A program made the translations under genes and the position numbers. Shown in pieces: positions 44,381 to 56,895 of a DNA stretch of 64,000 nt; the first letter of the stretch is position 1, and each line of letters opens with the position of its first letter. A model generated the notes under the pieces. That model worked only from the letters and a program-made list of their open reading frames with translations. It searched no databases and was not told the DNA's origin. This DNA comes from Pezicula radicicola (taxonomy: Eukaryota; Ascomycota; Leotiomycetes; Helotiales; Dermateaceae), in NCBI GenBank assembly GCA_003008705.1, contig PDUO01000014.1, positions 656,696-720,695 of the forward strand. The letters are read 5' to 3'.

Positions 44381-45569
44381 AATAAAAAAGTTCACTCCAA
44401 GCCAGAGGCCCAGAAATATATCCCGGCAAAGGCAGGAGGAGGAAGAAAGGAAGACAGAGTGGTTCACAACATACTTCCGTGCGGAACCTACGAATATAAA
44501 GTACTTTCAAAGGTACCCATAATGTGGATTTCTACAAATCCAACAATCACAATATGAAAATGCAGGTACAGATAAAACTCCATCACATTTATCACCCAAA
44601 CCGTGTATGAAAAGCGAGACTTTTCCCATTCCGGCCAATTTCTCGGCGCAAAAGATCCTAAGCGATGATCAATTGTGGCTGAAATCACATCATTCCCTTC
44701 GTACATGTCCCGAAGGACTGAACATGCAGAATTAAACGCAGGCAGAAAATAAGCAACATCAGATATCGGGCATATTTGCCCGACTGCTACCTAAAAGTAT
44801 TGGAGGGAGTCATCCACCACATCTTCGATTTAAGATTTGACACCCAGAATAAAAAAGTTACAGACTCGTTTCTAACGAATAATGCAACAAGCGCATATCG
44901 TACATCCAGGGGTAAAAAATTGATATCCAAAGAGATGGGAAGTACAACTTGATTCTAGGCTCGCGAGCCCCCACTGTCGAATTTATGCTTACCTGCAAGC
45001 GTAGATTAAGGATTGCCTAATCTGGGATTTCCGAGGGTTCGCTTTGTAACCGATTGGTTGATTGTTGTCGCTTAAGAAGAGAGTTCAGCCCTACAGTTGT
45101 AATTGGTTGGTGCATTGGTAAAGCGTGTAACATCGGACGATATCTTATCTGTTTCCCGTATCTGATGGCTTAGAAGGGTTAGAGGGATGTGCCATTTGCT
45201 GTTGCCTCTGCGCGAAGTGGATGCAAAAGTCCAACATCGTGAGCTCAAAGCGCAGGAGTTAGCGCCGGGAAGACAAGCCTTTTGAAGTATTATTGAAGGG
45301 TTTCTAATCTTTGGAAAAGCAAAGATGGTCTCACATTATGACTCCTTGGAGTTGTCACCATAATTTGAATGAGCTTTTAACTTCCTACCTCCCTAGAGTT
45401 TGGTCGATACAGTAGGCTGATAAGGAAGAACTTGGTTTGCGTAAACAGTTGTACAAGTACAATTCTCAGTTAACTTCGATAACTATCGGCTATGTCAGGA
45501 ACGAAAGCGACTTATGGGGCCGCAGTACGAGTACACGAGTACGGGAAACGAGAGTAGAGAAGAAAGAAT
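44381..45569. other. Intergenic region
   Basis: Upstream region of the small GPI-type gene and 3' flank of the permease pseudogene. No gene, RNA or clear repeat was recognised. Confidence 0.45.
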
Positions 45570-47632
45570 CTAAACGTCGACTGCTTTGGAAGCTCCACTT
45601 GTGACAACCTTTGGATCAACCTTAGCCTCGACCTCCTCACCATCATCGCTCAGCCCGGTAGACACAGCAGCAGCTTCCATGATACCATCATCCATACATT
45701 CCATGATTCCAAGTCCAGGAGGTGGGAAGCAATAATTGATACCATAGTAAATTATAGCAGAAGAAGCATAGCTGATAAAAAATGTCACTTGGTAGACACA
45801 GGTCCAGCCAATAGCGATAGGATAGAGGTTTATAGAAATGACGAAGCCGGCTAGTTTGGTTAGTATTGTGAACGGGATTTTCTGGGGATGGAGATAAGCA
45901 TTAGAACTTAAGTATAGAAGGAGCGACGCAGATGCAAAAGGTTACAAAGGCTCGCCAATTCAATCCTGCTATGTAACAGTATATACCACCTCCTTGGTAC
46001 AAATCAGGGATCTTCCATTTTGACTTTCGGACGAGCTAATAATCCGTGACCAGAATTCCTGTCATTGGAGCGATAAAACCATGAAGTCAGTCAGTATTGT
46101 ATCGGGATGAGGAAATTACTTCTGGAACATACCACCGAAACTAGAGATCACAGAAACGAATGTGGTTGTTTGACTGAGAAACGCCACGGTTGAATGACAA
46201 TTCCAACTATAGACATCAAGACGCATGCTCGGCGGAGAGTCAGGTACTTGGGAAATGTGGCGCAGAGATCCATGCCTGATGAGAGCGTGTTCGCTGTCAG
46301 GTTGACCTGCAGTATACTCATATCAGCAAGGAAGAAATACAGGTAAAACGAAGGGGTAAAACGAAGGGGTAATTACAAAGATTTGTGAGGACAAAAACCT
46401 GATACCGGCAACTGCAAACTGTAAGCGTCTGGTGTAACTTATTCTAGATTGAGTAGACTTACAAAATGTCCCAGCTCCACAGGCTGCAGTATACTGCACT
46501 GTATGCACATGCTGAAGCATGAGTAGCGGGTTCCAAATAACCTCTCCATACATTTGAGTTGTTGCACTTATAACAATAACGCCAACGACAGCACCGACCG
46601 TGATTATCACAGGATATGCGAATAGCATGACCATCGTGGAAACCTTTCTTGTTTTTGCGAATCTAGTCTAAACTGATATTCGGACTGTTCCTCCAGTGTA
46701 TTCGCTAGCTACGCTACAGATTCCTTGCACTATTCGAAAGTTGCCCTCAGTCTTTGAGATAGTGATAGCAGGCGAAACTAAATTCCCTTTGTGTGCATTG
46801 TCCCACCGAGGGCTCATGCAGAGGAACAACATACGAGAAAAAATGAGGGCTATAGAAACTCCTGAAGCTTGAATTGGGGACCTAGATGATTGGAATGTAA
46901 ACGATCTAATAAAATAGAAACCATATTAGAGATTGCGTAGTTATGCCAGCTGTTGTAGTCATGTTAAACTTTGGTCTGTCTCTTGAACTAAGACATGCTT
47001 ACGCTTCGGGAATAGTATTTTTCATTCACAAAAATGTTGGGAATATAGCGGACAAGATGAGTACAATTGCTTGGCCTCCAAAGTCTGACTGTATACCGGA
47101 CTAAGTAAACACTATTGTTAGTGTTGGGTGCCAACTCTAAAGTCGGCCAAGAATCCTTGAAAACAATGTATGAAGTACTAACATAAATGAGTGACTGAAG
47201 TACGTAAATGCCAATACAGAGGTATGAGCCGTATAATCCAAAAGTTGGACGACCCATCATAGTGAAGCTATCCATCCAAGGTCAGACTTTCCTGAAGGAT
47301 CAAAGTCGGAAAGAACATCACCTACTTGAGATGATGATTACGCCCAGCTTCAGCACAAAAAAAATGCATTGACAGCAGCCACAACAGAGTCCGCAAGCAC
47401 CGCGCCAATTGATTGGTCTGCAGTCAGACCATAGCCAATCAAACTGCTGCCCAGAGTCCATGATGATAAAGAGATCCCTCCAGGAAACCAATAGAAGAAG
47501 AATGCGCGAGTAGTATAAGTCCTTTCGGCTTCGATGATAGGGTATATGTCTCTGTTTCCCCAGTGTGTGGGCAGCATAAGCTTCATCTTTCTGGTGGACT
47601 TCAAGCTTCTTGAAAGCACGCTTGATCGACAT
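45570..47632 (-). pseudogene. NCS1 nucleobase/thiamine permease, frameshifted
   Basis: Fragments follow the order of fungal NCS1 permeases (uracil, allantoin, thiamine and nicotinamide-riboside carriers). They are KRAFKKLEVHQKDEAYAAHTL, then WGNRDIYPI and RTYTTRAFFFYWFPGGISLS in another frame. Next come MMGRPTFGLYGSYLCIGI and SDFGGQAIVLILSAIFP. TTQMYGEVIWNPLLML follows, and last FISYASSAIIYYGINYCFPPPG. The first frame shift lies at AAHTLG/NRDIYP, where about two bases are missing. A second lies at an eight-T run before CAEAGRNHHLK. A 13-bp tandem duplication occurs at 46342-46367. Several possible introns remain. The multiple shifts and stops argue that no functional permease is made, unless the assembly has errors at these homopolymers. 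Confidence 0.75.
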
Positions 47633-49258
47633 GTTGAGTGGGTTACCCAATAGTTTTCAAAATAGACCGGAACAAAGCTAACTTATACTTAACTTCGCTT
47701 AGAAATATACACACAAGGTCCCACTCTTACAAGCGCGACGATCACTTACAGACTCCATGGCGTAGAGATAAGACTTTCGGAAGGCGGACTTTGAAAGGCT
47801 TGATGTCTATACTCGACGAATTAGATTTGTTGAGGTATAGATGTGGGCTATTGGTTTACTTGTGGCTAATGCTCTGAAATTTTCGTCGTTTCGGAGTTTG
47901 TGACTTTGGTATTGTGTTTTTGTCGATAAATGAAAGTTCCGCAGGTTGAAGCGGATCTCCAGATTTGGCGTGCTGTTGTGCCACGTGAATTCATTGGAAG
48001 CTTATCCGCTACCAACATCCTCAATTCTCAATCTCCCAATAATACCATCTCTTACTATCTCAGTTCGGCAATGTTGCCGTTATGCCGTCAACCAGCAAGA
48101 TATCGCAGCTCCTACTATTTAGCTATCTGCGCATCAGCTTAGCACTGCCGAAACGGATGGTATTCCCAGTTAGTATAGATCAGGCGCATCGAGAAGGCCC
48201 CCTATTCAACTGCGTATCTAGAAAGTATTACAAGGTAGGTAGCTTGTTGTGAATCTGAGGCTTCTAATACTCAGCCATCATATAGGCGCTTGCTCGTGCC
48301 GCAACGGCTACGATAGCACAGGTTTCTCGGTCTGTTCCACAACCTGCGGCTCGTCATGGAATCGTATGCCTGTACATTTGTACTCAGTACAAACTCTACT
48401 GCCTCGTTAGCGACCATCTACAATAAGCCATGTTCTTGCGATCATTGGTCTTCCTGAGGTTTTCGACCAATAGCTACACTTTAGAATTCACACCCAATCA
48501 GCAAGAGACGGCACAGCTATGTGCTATGGGAAACTTCCTATAGGTTTATTTCAGATGTGTCTGTCTTGGAAGTTAGCTTGGACACACTAGCATACTCAAT
48601 GAAGGAGTCTATACGGTGTTTCCGGATGGCCGCTACGCGATCCTAGGAAAACTCGAGTTAAGACATGTATGCAAAACCCAAGAATTAGAACTGATGCGAG
48701 ATTGACTGGGAATGCTTCTCCGCGGTAGCGGCTCTGGAATAGTGTGCCTTAATATAACAGGTCCTGATAGCTCAGTTGATGGCCGAATGTTCAATATTAC
48801 TCTTACAGAGGGGCCCTTGGACTATAGTAATCTTGTTATCCTTCTCTGTCCGTATAAGTTTGTACACTAAGGAAGAGGTTGAGGTCGAAACCACTTACTG
48901 AATAGAATAGAAGACATCCATTGAAGTTCTTCAAATTTTAACAAGAAAAAGATCTGAGAGAGAACAAAGCCTATGGCAACAAAGTTAACAAGCTGTTTTG
49001 TATTGTCTTTTCCTTCCTTCCTTCCTTCTTTGTTTTCTTCCCGAATTGTACCCCTATAGTCAAGCCTTGACACACCATCTTGTCTAGCACTCAAGAAGCC
49101 CTCAGGTTCTTTAGCAGCTATAATCAAGACCTCTATACGAGCAGTGCCAGTCTAACATAAGTCCCTATAACACTGGAAGTCAAGGCTTTGACCGTTTTTG
49201 TCTTTCCATCACATCACCCTTGACAAAAACTCTACTACTTCTATAGCTATCAGAAAGT
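47633..49258. other. Intergenic region
   Basis: No gene was recognised. A short TTCC microsatellite occurs at about 49010-49028. A tRNA-like string near 48763-48785 lacks the other arms. The region contains the upstream DNA of the permease pseudogene and the 3' flank of the orphan gene. Confidence 0.45.
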
Positions 49259-49861
49259 TTATCCGTCGGCGATCGACCCTGGAGGTATAACTTTTCGCAA
49301 TACAGAACGGACACACTTCCCATGTCCTGCAGGGCTTTCCAGTATCCATGAAGCACAACCATTGTGTGGATCTGTCTTCGTCTTCCTAAAACTTTTCCAC
49401 CGCGGGTCATCCCAGGACACTCCCATGTAGCCTTCTTCCGCAAACATCCCCACCACACAATTTGCGTCCTTGAGATTGCAAGTAACAGCCTCAACCTCGA
49501 ACTTGCTACCCTCGTATTCGGTGAACACTTCTGATACAACGACATAGACTTCGCGAAGCTGCCTTTGCTCTAGCACTGAACTTCCTAGGGCTGGATATCC
49601 TGGTGTTGCAGCATCACTTCCACCGATATCCATAGCAGTCGAGTCTTCATGTTCTGTAGACTTGCTGTCGTTTCTTTCCACTGGTTCAGTTCCAGGCGTT
49701 AACGGCTCACTTTCGGTGGTGTCCATGGCTTCGGCGCCTCGTACCAAAGTTTCGTTTTCGCTGTTTACAATGGATTGACGTACTGTTTCGTTCTTTCTTT
49801 CTATAGCTCGACGTATTGTTTCTTGAGACTCAATGCGGAATCTAAAAGGAGGAACAGCCAT
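49259..49861 (-). CDS. Hypothetical protein of about 200 residues
   Basis: A single open frame; the start MAVPPFRFRIESQETIRRAI at 49861 is preferred over an ATG at 49894. The N-terminal third is charged and helical (RRAIERKNETVRQSIV), followed by a Ser/Thr/Glu-rich acidic linker. The C-terminal half forms a compact-looking domain: LREVYVVVSEVFTEYEG, CNLKDANCVVGMFAEEGY, then WDDPRWKSF and SVLRKVIPPGS. The pattern of a VYVV strand followed by a helix with DAN resembles many lineage-restricted fungal proteins of unknown function. No signal peptide or membrane segment is seen. Coding potential looks real because composition changes sharply at both ends, but function is unknown. Confidence 0.55.
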   Translation of the reverse strand: MAVPPFRFRIESQETIRRAIERKNETVRQSIVNSENETLVRGAEAMDTTESEPLTPGTEPVERNDSKSTEHEDSTAMDIGGSDAATPGYPALGSSVLEQRQLREVYVVVSEVFTEYEGSKFEVEAVTCNLKDANCVVGMFAEEGYMGVSWDDPRWKSFRKTKTDPHNGCASWILESPAGHGKCVRSVLRKVIPPGSIADG

Positions 49862-51988
49862 GTTGAACTTTAGTTGAGTAATGAATTGTTGCAAGCAGGA
49901 ACAGATGAAAAAGTATTACTTTAAGTATCTACATATAGCGTCAATTTTACACACTAGCTATGATAGCAAGTTTGGGACAACATATCAATATGCGGTATAC
50001 AAAGTGCGAATGCTTCTAGACCGGGGAACTTGTTCTACAATCTCTCTGGTATAAATTTATGAGCGTCATACCTTCAAAAAGCACACAGTTTGAAGAACTA
50101 TTGGAGGTAACTCTGCCGACGGTTTAAGGTCTACAAAGCCGGGGTTTTGTTAAGTGTGCGAAAAAATTTAACGTACCGTTGAAGACACCAGCACTATATC
50201 AGATGAGTACAATCGCGCAACTGCTACCCCGTAAAATGAGCAGTGCACAATAACATAGTGCGGACAAATTCATATTAATACTTTTGCAATATGTGTACAA
50301 GCAAGGGAGTTAACATCATTTCAGCCCGGAAGTTCCTTTGGTAGAAAAACTAGCAAGGGAAAACTTGATCTAGGGGTAAACTTACGAACTCAGAACGATG
50401 TCTTTTCTTTTGTAACTATAAATAATCAAGCACGCATCAAGTATTGTATTTTCCCTTCTACTACCTCCCTGACCAATGAATTGAATAAAACTAGCATCGA
50501 TACAACTCTTGTACAACTTTGTATTTTCATCTATTCTAAGCTTAAGGTAACCATTCTCTAAAAAAATCAGGATAACTGCCAGAGTATTATTAAGTGTTAT
50601 ATTACCTAGCTATGCTAACTTTTCTATAGTACAAAATATTCGGACTTAATGATTTAAAAAAAAGAGAAAAAAAGAAAAACAAATTTGTAACTAGGAGGTG
50701 ATTAAACTTATACTAACTACAATTCTTGACACGTATACCTACTTACTAACTTAATTTTTAATCCCAACTTAAGTTTCTAAAATTCCGGCTTACTAATAAA
50801 AAGCTACAAATTAAGCTTCTTCAACTTTGAAACGCGGATAGAAAATGCTACTAACTACTAGCCTAACGGTGTGGGAAAGCTCTGACATACTTCGGGGTTA
50901 ATTCTCGACATAACGGTCTATTTAAACTTTACTTTTATTTCCGAAAGAAGTCCGCTCAAGATAAGGTTTTTCGGAAAAAAGGAAGACACACAATCTTCCG
51001 GTTTGACTTTCCCTGACTACCTTACGTATTGACCTATGTCAAGAGCTACGGAGTACTACTGCGGACATGTGATTTAAGCGAAGCCCCTATTTCCCTCGCC
51101 AAGATAGTCGGACCATCTTAACCCGACACATCCAACATCCAACCCGACTAGATCCGAGTTCCGCTATGATTACATTAGGTGAAGAGTCACTGACTTCGGA
51201 CTCCGTGGGAATCGAGATCTAATGTGCTATGGATAATGCAACTATTAAATCTGATTGTTACCGCAACTGGCTGGACTTCTCTCGTTATGATTATTAAGAG
51301 TTGTTGTACCACATGATGTTTTCATATGTTGTGTGATTCAGTCATCTGAACTAGATATCGTGACTAGATAGAGCATAACGATGGGCCGACCAGGTTGCTT
51401 AAGGCCTATGGCTAGATGCTTCCACAAGAATTTAGAAACGATCAGAATTAGTGCTTTGAGATTTTATCTGTGGTAGGAAATACAACAGTTTAATCAATTC
51501 GCAGCTATTTCGCAAATTATAACCGAATTAATCAATTCAACTAGGTCAAATCGTCAAATAGTCGGAACAAGCACTTTTATATAGGCCTCGCACTGAATCA
51601 TACTGCGGCTAAGCACAACTACATTCCTTCATGAAACATGCACTTTAAAACTAATGTTATTTGGTTCTTGAGGTGAAATATCGTGATATTTAGTAAAGTC
51701 TAAAAAGAGCGCCAATTGCAACGTGTCTATTCCGATGGTTTAAGTGGGTTAACTAAGTGGACCGTTAGTGGCTGTTTGTAATCCATTGAAACTATCTTGC
51801 TAACCAGAAATTAGATGTACTGCCTGGCTAGGTACGTTTGAGCTAAGGGCGGTATTTTACCACTTTTGCATGGTTTTGTCGTAGGTTTTAATTACTTTTC
51901 AATTTAATTAATATTCTTTAACAAGTTCAACGACCTGAACTCATATAAACGCATCTCTTCTACATACCCCATATCTTTCATCTCACAT
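49862..51988. other. Intergenic region with AT-rich stretch
   Basis: About 2.1 kb has no recognised gene. The section 50560-50850 is A/T-rich with an A/G-rich run near 50655-50685. The right end is the 3' flank of the glycosidase gene. Confidence 0.45.
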
Positions 51989-54186
51989 TCAAAAGAGACT
52001 TTCGAATCTCTCAACCTTTAGTGCTCCCCCTGTCTCTTCCAACGTGTAGTTAAGTACTTTACCTTTCCCATAAACCGTCAAAGTAGCAGGTAATCCCAAA
52101 GATCCATACTCAACCAACACACTCTTCTCTTTCCTATCTGTCTTCATATTAATCAAGACAATTGAATTTCTTTCTCCATCATAATACTCGAATTTACTCT
52201 CTTCGACATCATAACCAGGGAATACCTCGATATTCAGATACGGTGTCCAGACTTCCCATTTCTGATTTCCCTGGAATATGTCTCCTGTCGGAACGATTGC
52301 TCCCTCTCGGACATATACAGGTGCATCCTCCCACTCTAGCGAAACTTCATGTGAAGTACCACCCTCATAGACCGTCGATTTGTCGTAATAATCCAGATAC
52401 GAGGTTCCAACCGGGAAATAAACAGACCGTGTACCACCCTCCTCCACAATCGGAGCAACAAAGAACTCCGAACCAAAAGCATACGCATCCGTAACATTAT
52501 AAACCTCCCTATCCTCTGGAAACTCCAAGAATAGTGCTCTAATAAGCGGAATACCAGTTTGAGTTGCTTGGTACGTATAGGACTTGATATACGGTAGAAG
52601 CAAAGTATGTTGCTCTGTAGTCTCCTTGAGTATCGATACTAATTTCTGGGTATAAGGAGGATACCAAGGAGTATGATTCGTCCCAACCATAATCTCATAT
52701 GCGGGAGTCCAAGTGGAAAATTGCATCCATCTAGCCCATAATTCCTCACTAGGATTATTCGCACCTCTATTATACCCACCTGTATCAGCACCCCACTGTG
52801 AAAACCCAATAATTCCAGCACGTATTCCGGATGCTACGGTATAAGCTAGACCCGAGAAATTCGAATGCGAATCCCCGTTCCAAATAGCTGTTCGTGAACG
52901 AGATCGATCAACTGCTGATCTGGCAAAGGTATAGAAGTTTGATTCTCCCCATTTTGAGATCATGTTTTCGTAACATAGTTGTTCGAAGAGGGCCATTTGG
53001 ATGTTTTGTTCATATACTGGCATTTCTCCTTCTTCACCTCGATCGATCTTGTAGCCTTTTACGCCGACGTTAGTGTATGCGGAGAGGTGTTCCCGAAAGT
53101 AGTTGTATGCTTCTGGGATTGATAGGTTGAGAGCTGGACCGAGAAATGTTTCGGGGTCGTAGCCTGGGAAGAGCCAGTCATTGGCCACGGAATCGTTGTA
53201 AAGTTGAGTATTTAAAAAAGCTCGGTTCGCTACCCAGACTTGGAGGTCAAATCCATAGGCTGAAAGATTTGCTATGAATTGTTCTGGGGTGGGATAGTAT
53301 ACAGGGTCGAAATCGAAGTTTCCAAATGAGTAGTTTCCTGTCCCGTATGGCCCTACTAGGTTTAGTAAAGTACCTTTATTTAAGAGGTATTACGCGAAAA
53401 CTCACTGTCCGCAAACATTGAAGTCGCTCGTATTTTGTTATAGTATAGATGATTGACGACATCATAGTAGTTTTCTTGTGCATTGCTGACAATGCCGTGG
53501 AAGTCTTGCTCAAAGTTATCAGACCAAAAGGTCGGACCATAGCCAGAATCAGGTGGCATCTCGATCCTCGCAGATAGTCCAGTATATTTCTGTATAATTG
53601 ACTTATAATCCCCTGGAGCATCAGGAAGAATGATGTAGTAAACTAAGGAACTGGTGTTGAAAATGAATTGTGCTTGGCCTGGTGTTGTGAAATCGAAGGA
53701 GCCCATCTTAAGCGTATCTGAATAGACTCCATAACCAGCTGTCGTTATAAAAAAGGGAGCTCTTGCATTTGACCAATTAATTCCATCTGAGTTCCCGACG
53801 CCTTTGAGATCGAATTTTACGTTTGTATTTGTGATTTGGTCGAGGAATGGATATTCCCAGACTCCGTAAAAAAGGTCTTCCTCGCTTGTAGTAAACTCTG
53901 CTCCAATGAAAGTTAAAGTAGTGTTTACTTCGACTTTTATAACGGTAGGACTTATGTTGTTGTACGAGACGTAAGTGCCATTGTTGTTAGCCGAGCTAAT
54001 AGCCGAGGCAGTAATTGGGCTTGTCGAGGAGTTCGTTGACCCTGTCAAGATAGCACTATTATTGACAACCAACTGGTAACCTTCATTTAATATAATAGAG
54101 TAAGGCTTTGAAGTTGCAATTGAAAGCGCACTGGCTAGAGGAGAAAGACAAAGGATTAAGACGAAAAGACGTGAATTGATATCCAT
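51989..54186 (-). CDS. Secreted GH31 family alpha-glycosidase
   Basis: There are two exons, 54186-53406 and 53355-51989, giving 715 residues. The acceptor is a tandem TAGTAG, so a form starting at 53352 would lack one residue. A signal peptide (MDINSRLFVLILCLSPLASA) precedes a galactose-mutarotase-like N-terminal domain with many N-glycosylation sites. The catalytic barrel shows NYSFGNFDFDPVYYPTPEQF, the probable nucleophile Asp365 in GYKIDRGEE, the probable acid/base Asp422 in WNGDSHSNFSG, and FSQWGADTGGY. C-terminal beta domains follow (PVYVREGAIVPTGD). GH31 enzymes are retaining alpha-glucosidases, alpha-xylosidases and relatives. The KIDRGEE context differs from the usual WxDMNE of alpha-glucosidases, so another specificity is likely. 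It probably acts outside the cell on plant or fungal glycans. Confidence 0.88.
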
Positions 54187-54772
54187 CTTAAGAAGCGATT
54201 AATTGAGTGCTATCTAATTGAAGTAAGGAAATCTACCTACCTACCTATACATATATATATGTTCAAGCAGGCCAATAATATGCCGAGAGGTGCCAAAGAG
54301 GAGGTCTTTACAAACATGGGGTATATTAGAGTTCTCCCCCGCATTCCCCCCCACCCGGTCTTCCGGTTAAGCTTAAGATTATGCCGATCTGCTATCCCAA
54401 GGAGAAATTTTCCCCCAATCAGCCTGAATTACATGCTTTGAATAATGTCACTGTACTCAGAGTACTAATGTAATATCCCTCAAGGAAAGTCAATCTTTTC
54501 GTGGGAGTAATTCACGATACGACCCCTAGAAGACGTGTGTTTATAAGGTGTCGAAGATGTTTGAATCTTGTTCTTGGATATATTAAATTTGATTGAACTA
54601 ATTAGATAATTAAAGGTTATTTTGAAATAGTAAGTAATGCCCCGATTTCTCTCATACGCCTTGCTCTCGCTTGAAGTAAACTAAGTAAATGTGAGGCAGA
54701 AAAATATCACTGCAATTCAAATGCAGCCATACATCCTCCAAACCACCAATTACACAAGCCAATCCAAAACTC
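54187..54772. other. Intergenic region
   Basis: Promoter of the GH31 gene and 3' flank of the next gene. A short CTAC/TATA microsatellite lies at 54230-54262. No gene was recognised. Confidence 0.5.
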
Positions 54773-55685
54773 TTAAATCATTACGGCCATCATGGCCAAG
54801 CCTACAGCACTAAGGACAAGACCCTTTCCAACGGTAGCTTCTGTCGCACCAGACTTCTTGGTTGAAGTTGCGGTAGCAGCAGTACCAGTGGCACTTCCAG
54901 TGGCAGTGGCAGTGGCAGACTTGCTAGCTTCGGCTTGCAAGCAGATAGGGTTGGCGAAGGAAGTGATGTTTGCGCCAGAAGAGTGCATCAGGAAAAGAGG
55001 CCAGACACGAGTGGCAGAGTCATCGAGAGATGGAGATGCGCCGATAGTTGCGCTGTAGAGCCATGCCTTGCCGGATTGAAGGTTGCCTAACGGTGATGCA
55101 GAGACTGTGTCAAGGTTAGCATGTAAAAATGGGGGACAATGGGGAAGAGAATATACCATTGACTGAGCTGGCACTGAAAAATGAAGTACATGTACTTGGC
55201 ACAGAGATGTTGCTGAAAGCAGTTCCACATTGGGAGGTACCGTCAGATGAAACCATTCCCTTGCTCACTGCGGTTGTGAGGTCATCTAAGCAGCCCGATA
55301 AAACATCAGTACAGCTACCGTCGTCGCCGGGGTTGGTCGTGTATGTTGGTGCAGCATTAATGGCAATAGCGCAAATTGAGTTGGCGGTTGACTGTTGAGG
55401 CCAAGTTAAGCTGATGACTGTGTTTATGGTGTGATTGGAGTCGGCAGTGAGGATGTCAGTAACATTGACGGCCCAGTCCCATGTTTCGGAAGGCGATGTA
55501 TCAGCTGTAATTGATGCTGACTTGGTAAAATCTGGGTTTGCATTGCTAATTTCAAAAAGGGTTTGGTTTACGGATGTTGAGCCATAATTTGTTGGTCCAA
55601 TTCCGTATCCCGTCAAGGTAGTTGTTTGAGCTGAGACTGTGCCAGCAATTACTGAGATAGCTGCAAGTTTACCGAAGGTCTTCAT
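54773..55685 (-). CDS. Secreted GPI-anchored-type cysteine-containing surface protein
   Basis: There are two exons, 55685-55157 and 55104-54773, with a 52-bp intron (GTATAT...ACACAG), giving 286 residues. The signal peptide is MKTFGKLAAISVIAGTVSA. The ectodomain has about eight cysteines (in SICAIAI, GSCTDVLSGCLDD, TSQCGTAF, STCTSFF and PICLQ) and several N-glycosylation sites, then a low-complexity Ala/Thr/Ser stretch (SATATATGSATGTAATATS). The C-terminus is a hydrophobic tail (GLVLSAVGLAMMAVMI) after a small-residue site, as in GPI proteins. Such proteins are common on ascomycete cell walls and their functions are mostly unknown. No enzymatic motif was seen. The splice brings both terminal signals into one frame, so the model is well supported. 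Confidence 0.75.
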
Positions 55686-56689
55686 GTTGATGATTTTGAT
55701 TATCCGAAAAACATAAATGGGATATGAAAATATATAATGATGTACTGTGAAATTGAAAATTAATCGGATGATGTTTCTACACTTTCATGAAGGGCAGAGT
55801 CTTTATATAAGGTGTTCGCTGATCAGCCAAGTATGGGCTCAGCTCCGCTGTGAGGCTTGGAAACAACCATAGATTGTGATCGTTCGTTTGAGCTCCAGAA
55901 GTGCTGAGTAGTTAGTGCTTACGGCGCTGTGAGATTGAAGTTGCAGCCTTACAGCGCGAACACATATGGCACTATTCAATAGCCTGTACAGCCAGTCAGA
56001 TCAGCCATGTCCTCGCTTACATCCAAAAATAGTCCCCATGTGCCCCCTGCGCCTCTTTCACTTTCTTACTATCACTTTTCAGCCTTTTGTAACAGAAAAC
56101 AATCAGTTATCAAACCCGAAAGGCGCCCAACCTGTTAGCTAGTCATGCAACTCGACATCTCAAAATCCAAACACGTGACCAAGAAGCCCCTCTATTGCAA
56201 GCCGCTTACCTAGAGAGGCTTCCTTTACCGTACGGTATTTTTGCGGCTGAAGACCCCGGTATGGATGGTTTAAATTTAAGGATGCATGTGCCTCTCATGA
56301 CCTGGAAGTAGCCTTGTAGTATCGTACAAGGCGGGGCAGGCTGACTGCCAGCTCACTCGATCCAATAGGCTACGGCCACAAATTTTACGAGATATGGGCA
56401 GTACTTTCTCATGCTCAAGGTCGACGTGTACCCAGGCAATTATTCTGTTGGCCGCTGCTCCCACGTAGGTTAAAGTTGTGAAAATGCACATACCTTTTGT
56501 GTCGTAAATCTTCGGTGTCGCGAGTCGCATTCATACGCCATCGTGAGTACTTACATTGGATGGTTTCCTTCGCTTGAAAGGCAAACTTAGAGAAAATTGA
56601 TTTCGTGGGAGAAAACTGAGACATGGAATCTTCCTGGAAATTTCTAGTAGATACTATACTGTAACATGTCCCGAGGAATTCGATACTGG

Positions 56690-56895
56690 CACGTGACTAC
56701 TCCAGTAATCAGTTGAATTCAGTAACTGGCTTGATTTGGATAGCTGAATTAATTTTAGTAACTCATTTGTTTAATCAAACCGATTTGCTTGTTTGAATTG
56801 AGTCACTCACTTGATATAAGTAGGTAATTCCATTTAGTTTAACTTAATGTAGGCAACTCAGTTTCTAAGTAAGTCACCTGATTCAGGTACTTGAT
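56690..56895. repeat. Degenerate AGTNACT/CTTGATT repeat tract
   Basis: Quasi-repeating words such as CAGTAACTGGCTTGATTTGG, GAGTCACTCACTTGATA and AAGTAAGTCACCTGATTCAGG follow each other at irregular spacing of about 25-55 bp. The reverse complement of 8165-8275 and of 32760-32810 uses the same vocabulary. This looks like a decayed dispersed tandem repeat. Confidence 0.5.

Noticed and set aside
48763..48840. tRNA-like start (CTGATAGCTCAGTTGATGG)
   Set aside because: A D-arm-like string only; no T arm or matching acceptor stem follows.
56276..56624. Two overlapping minus-strand open frames
   Set aside because: No motif or splice signals that join them into a plausible protein.
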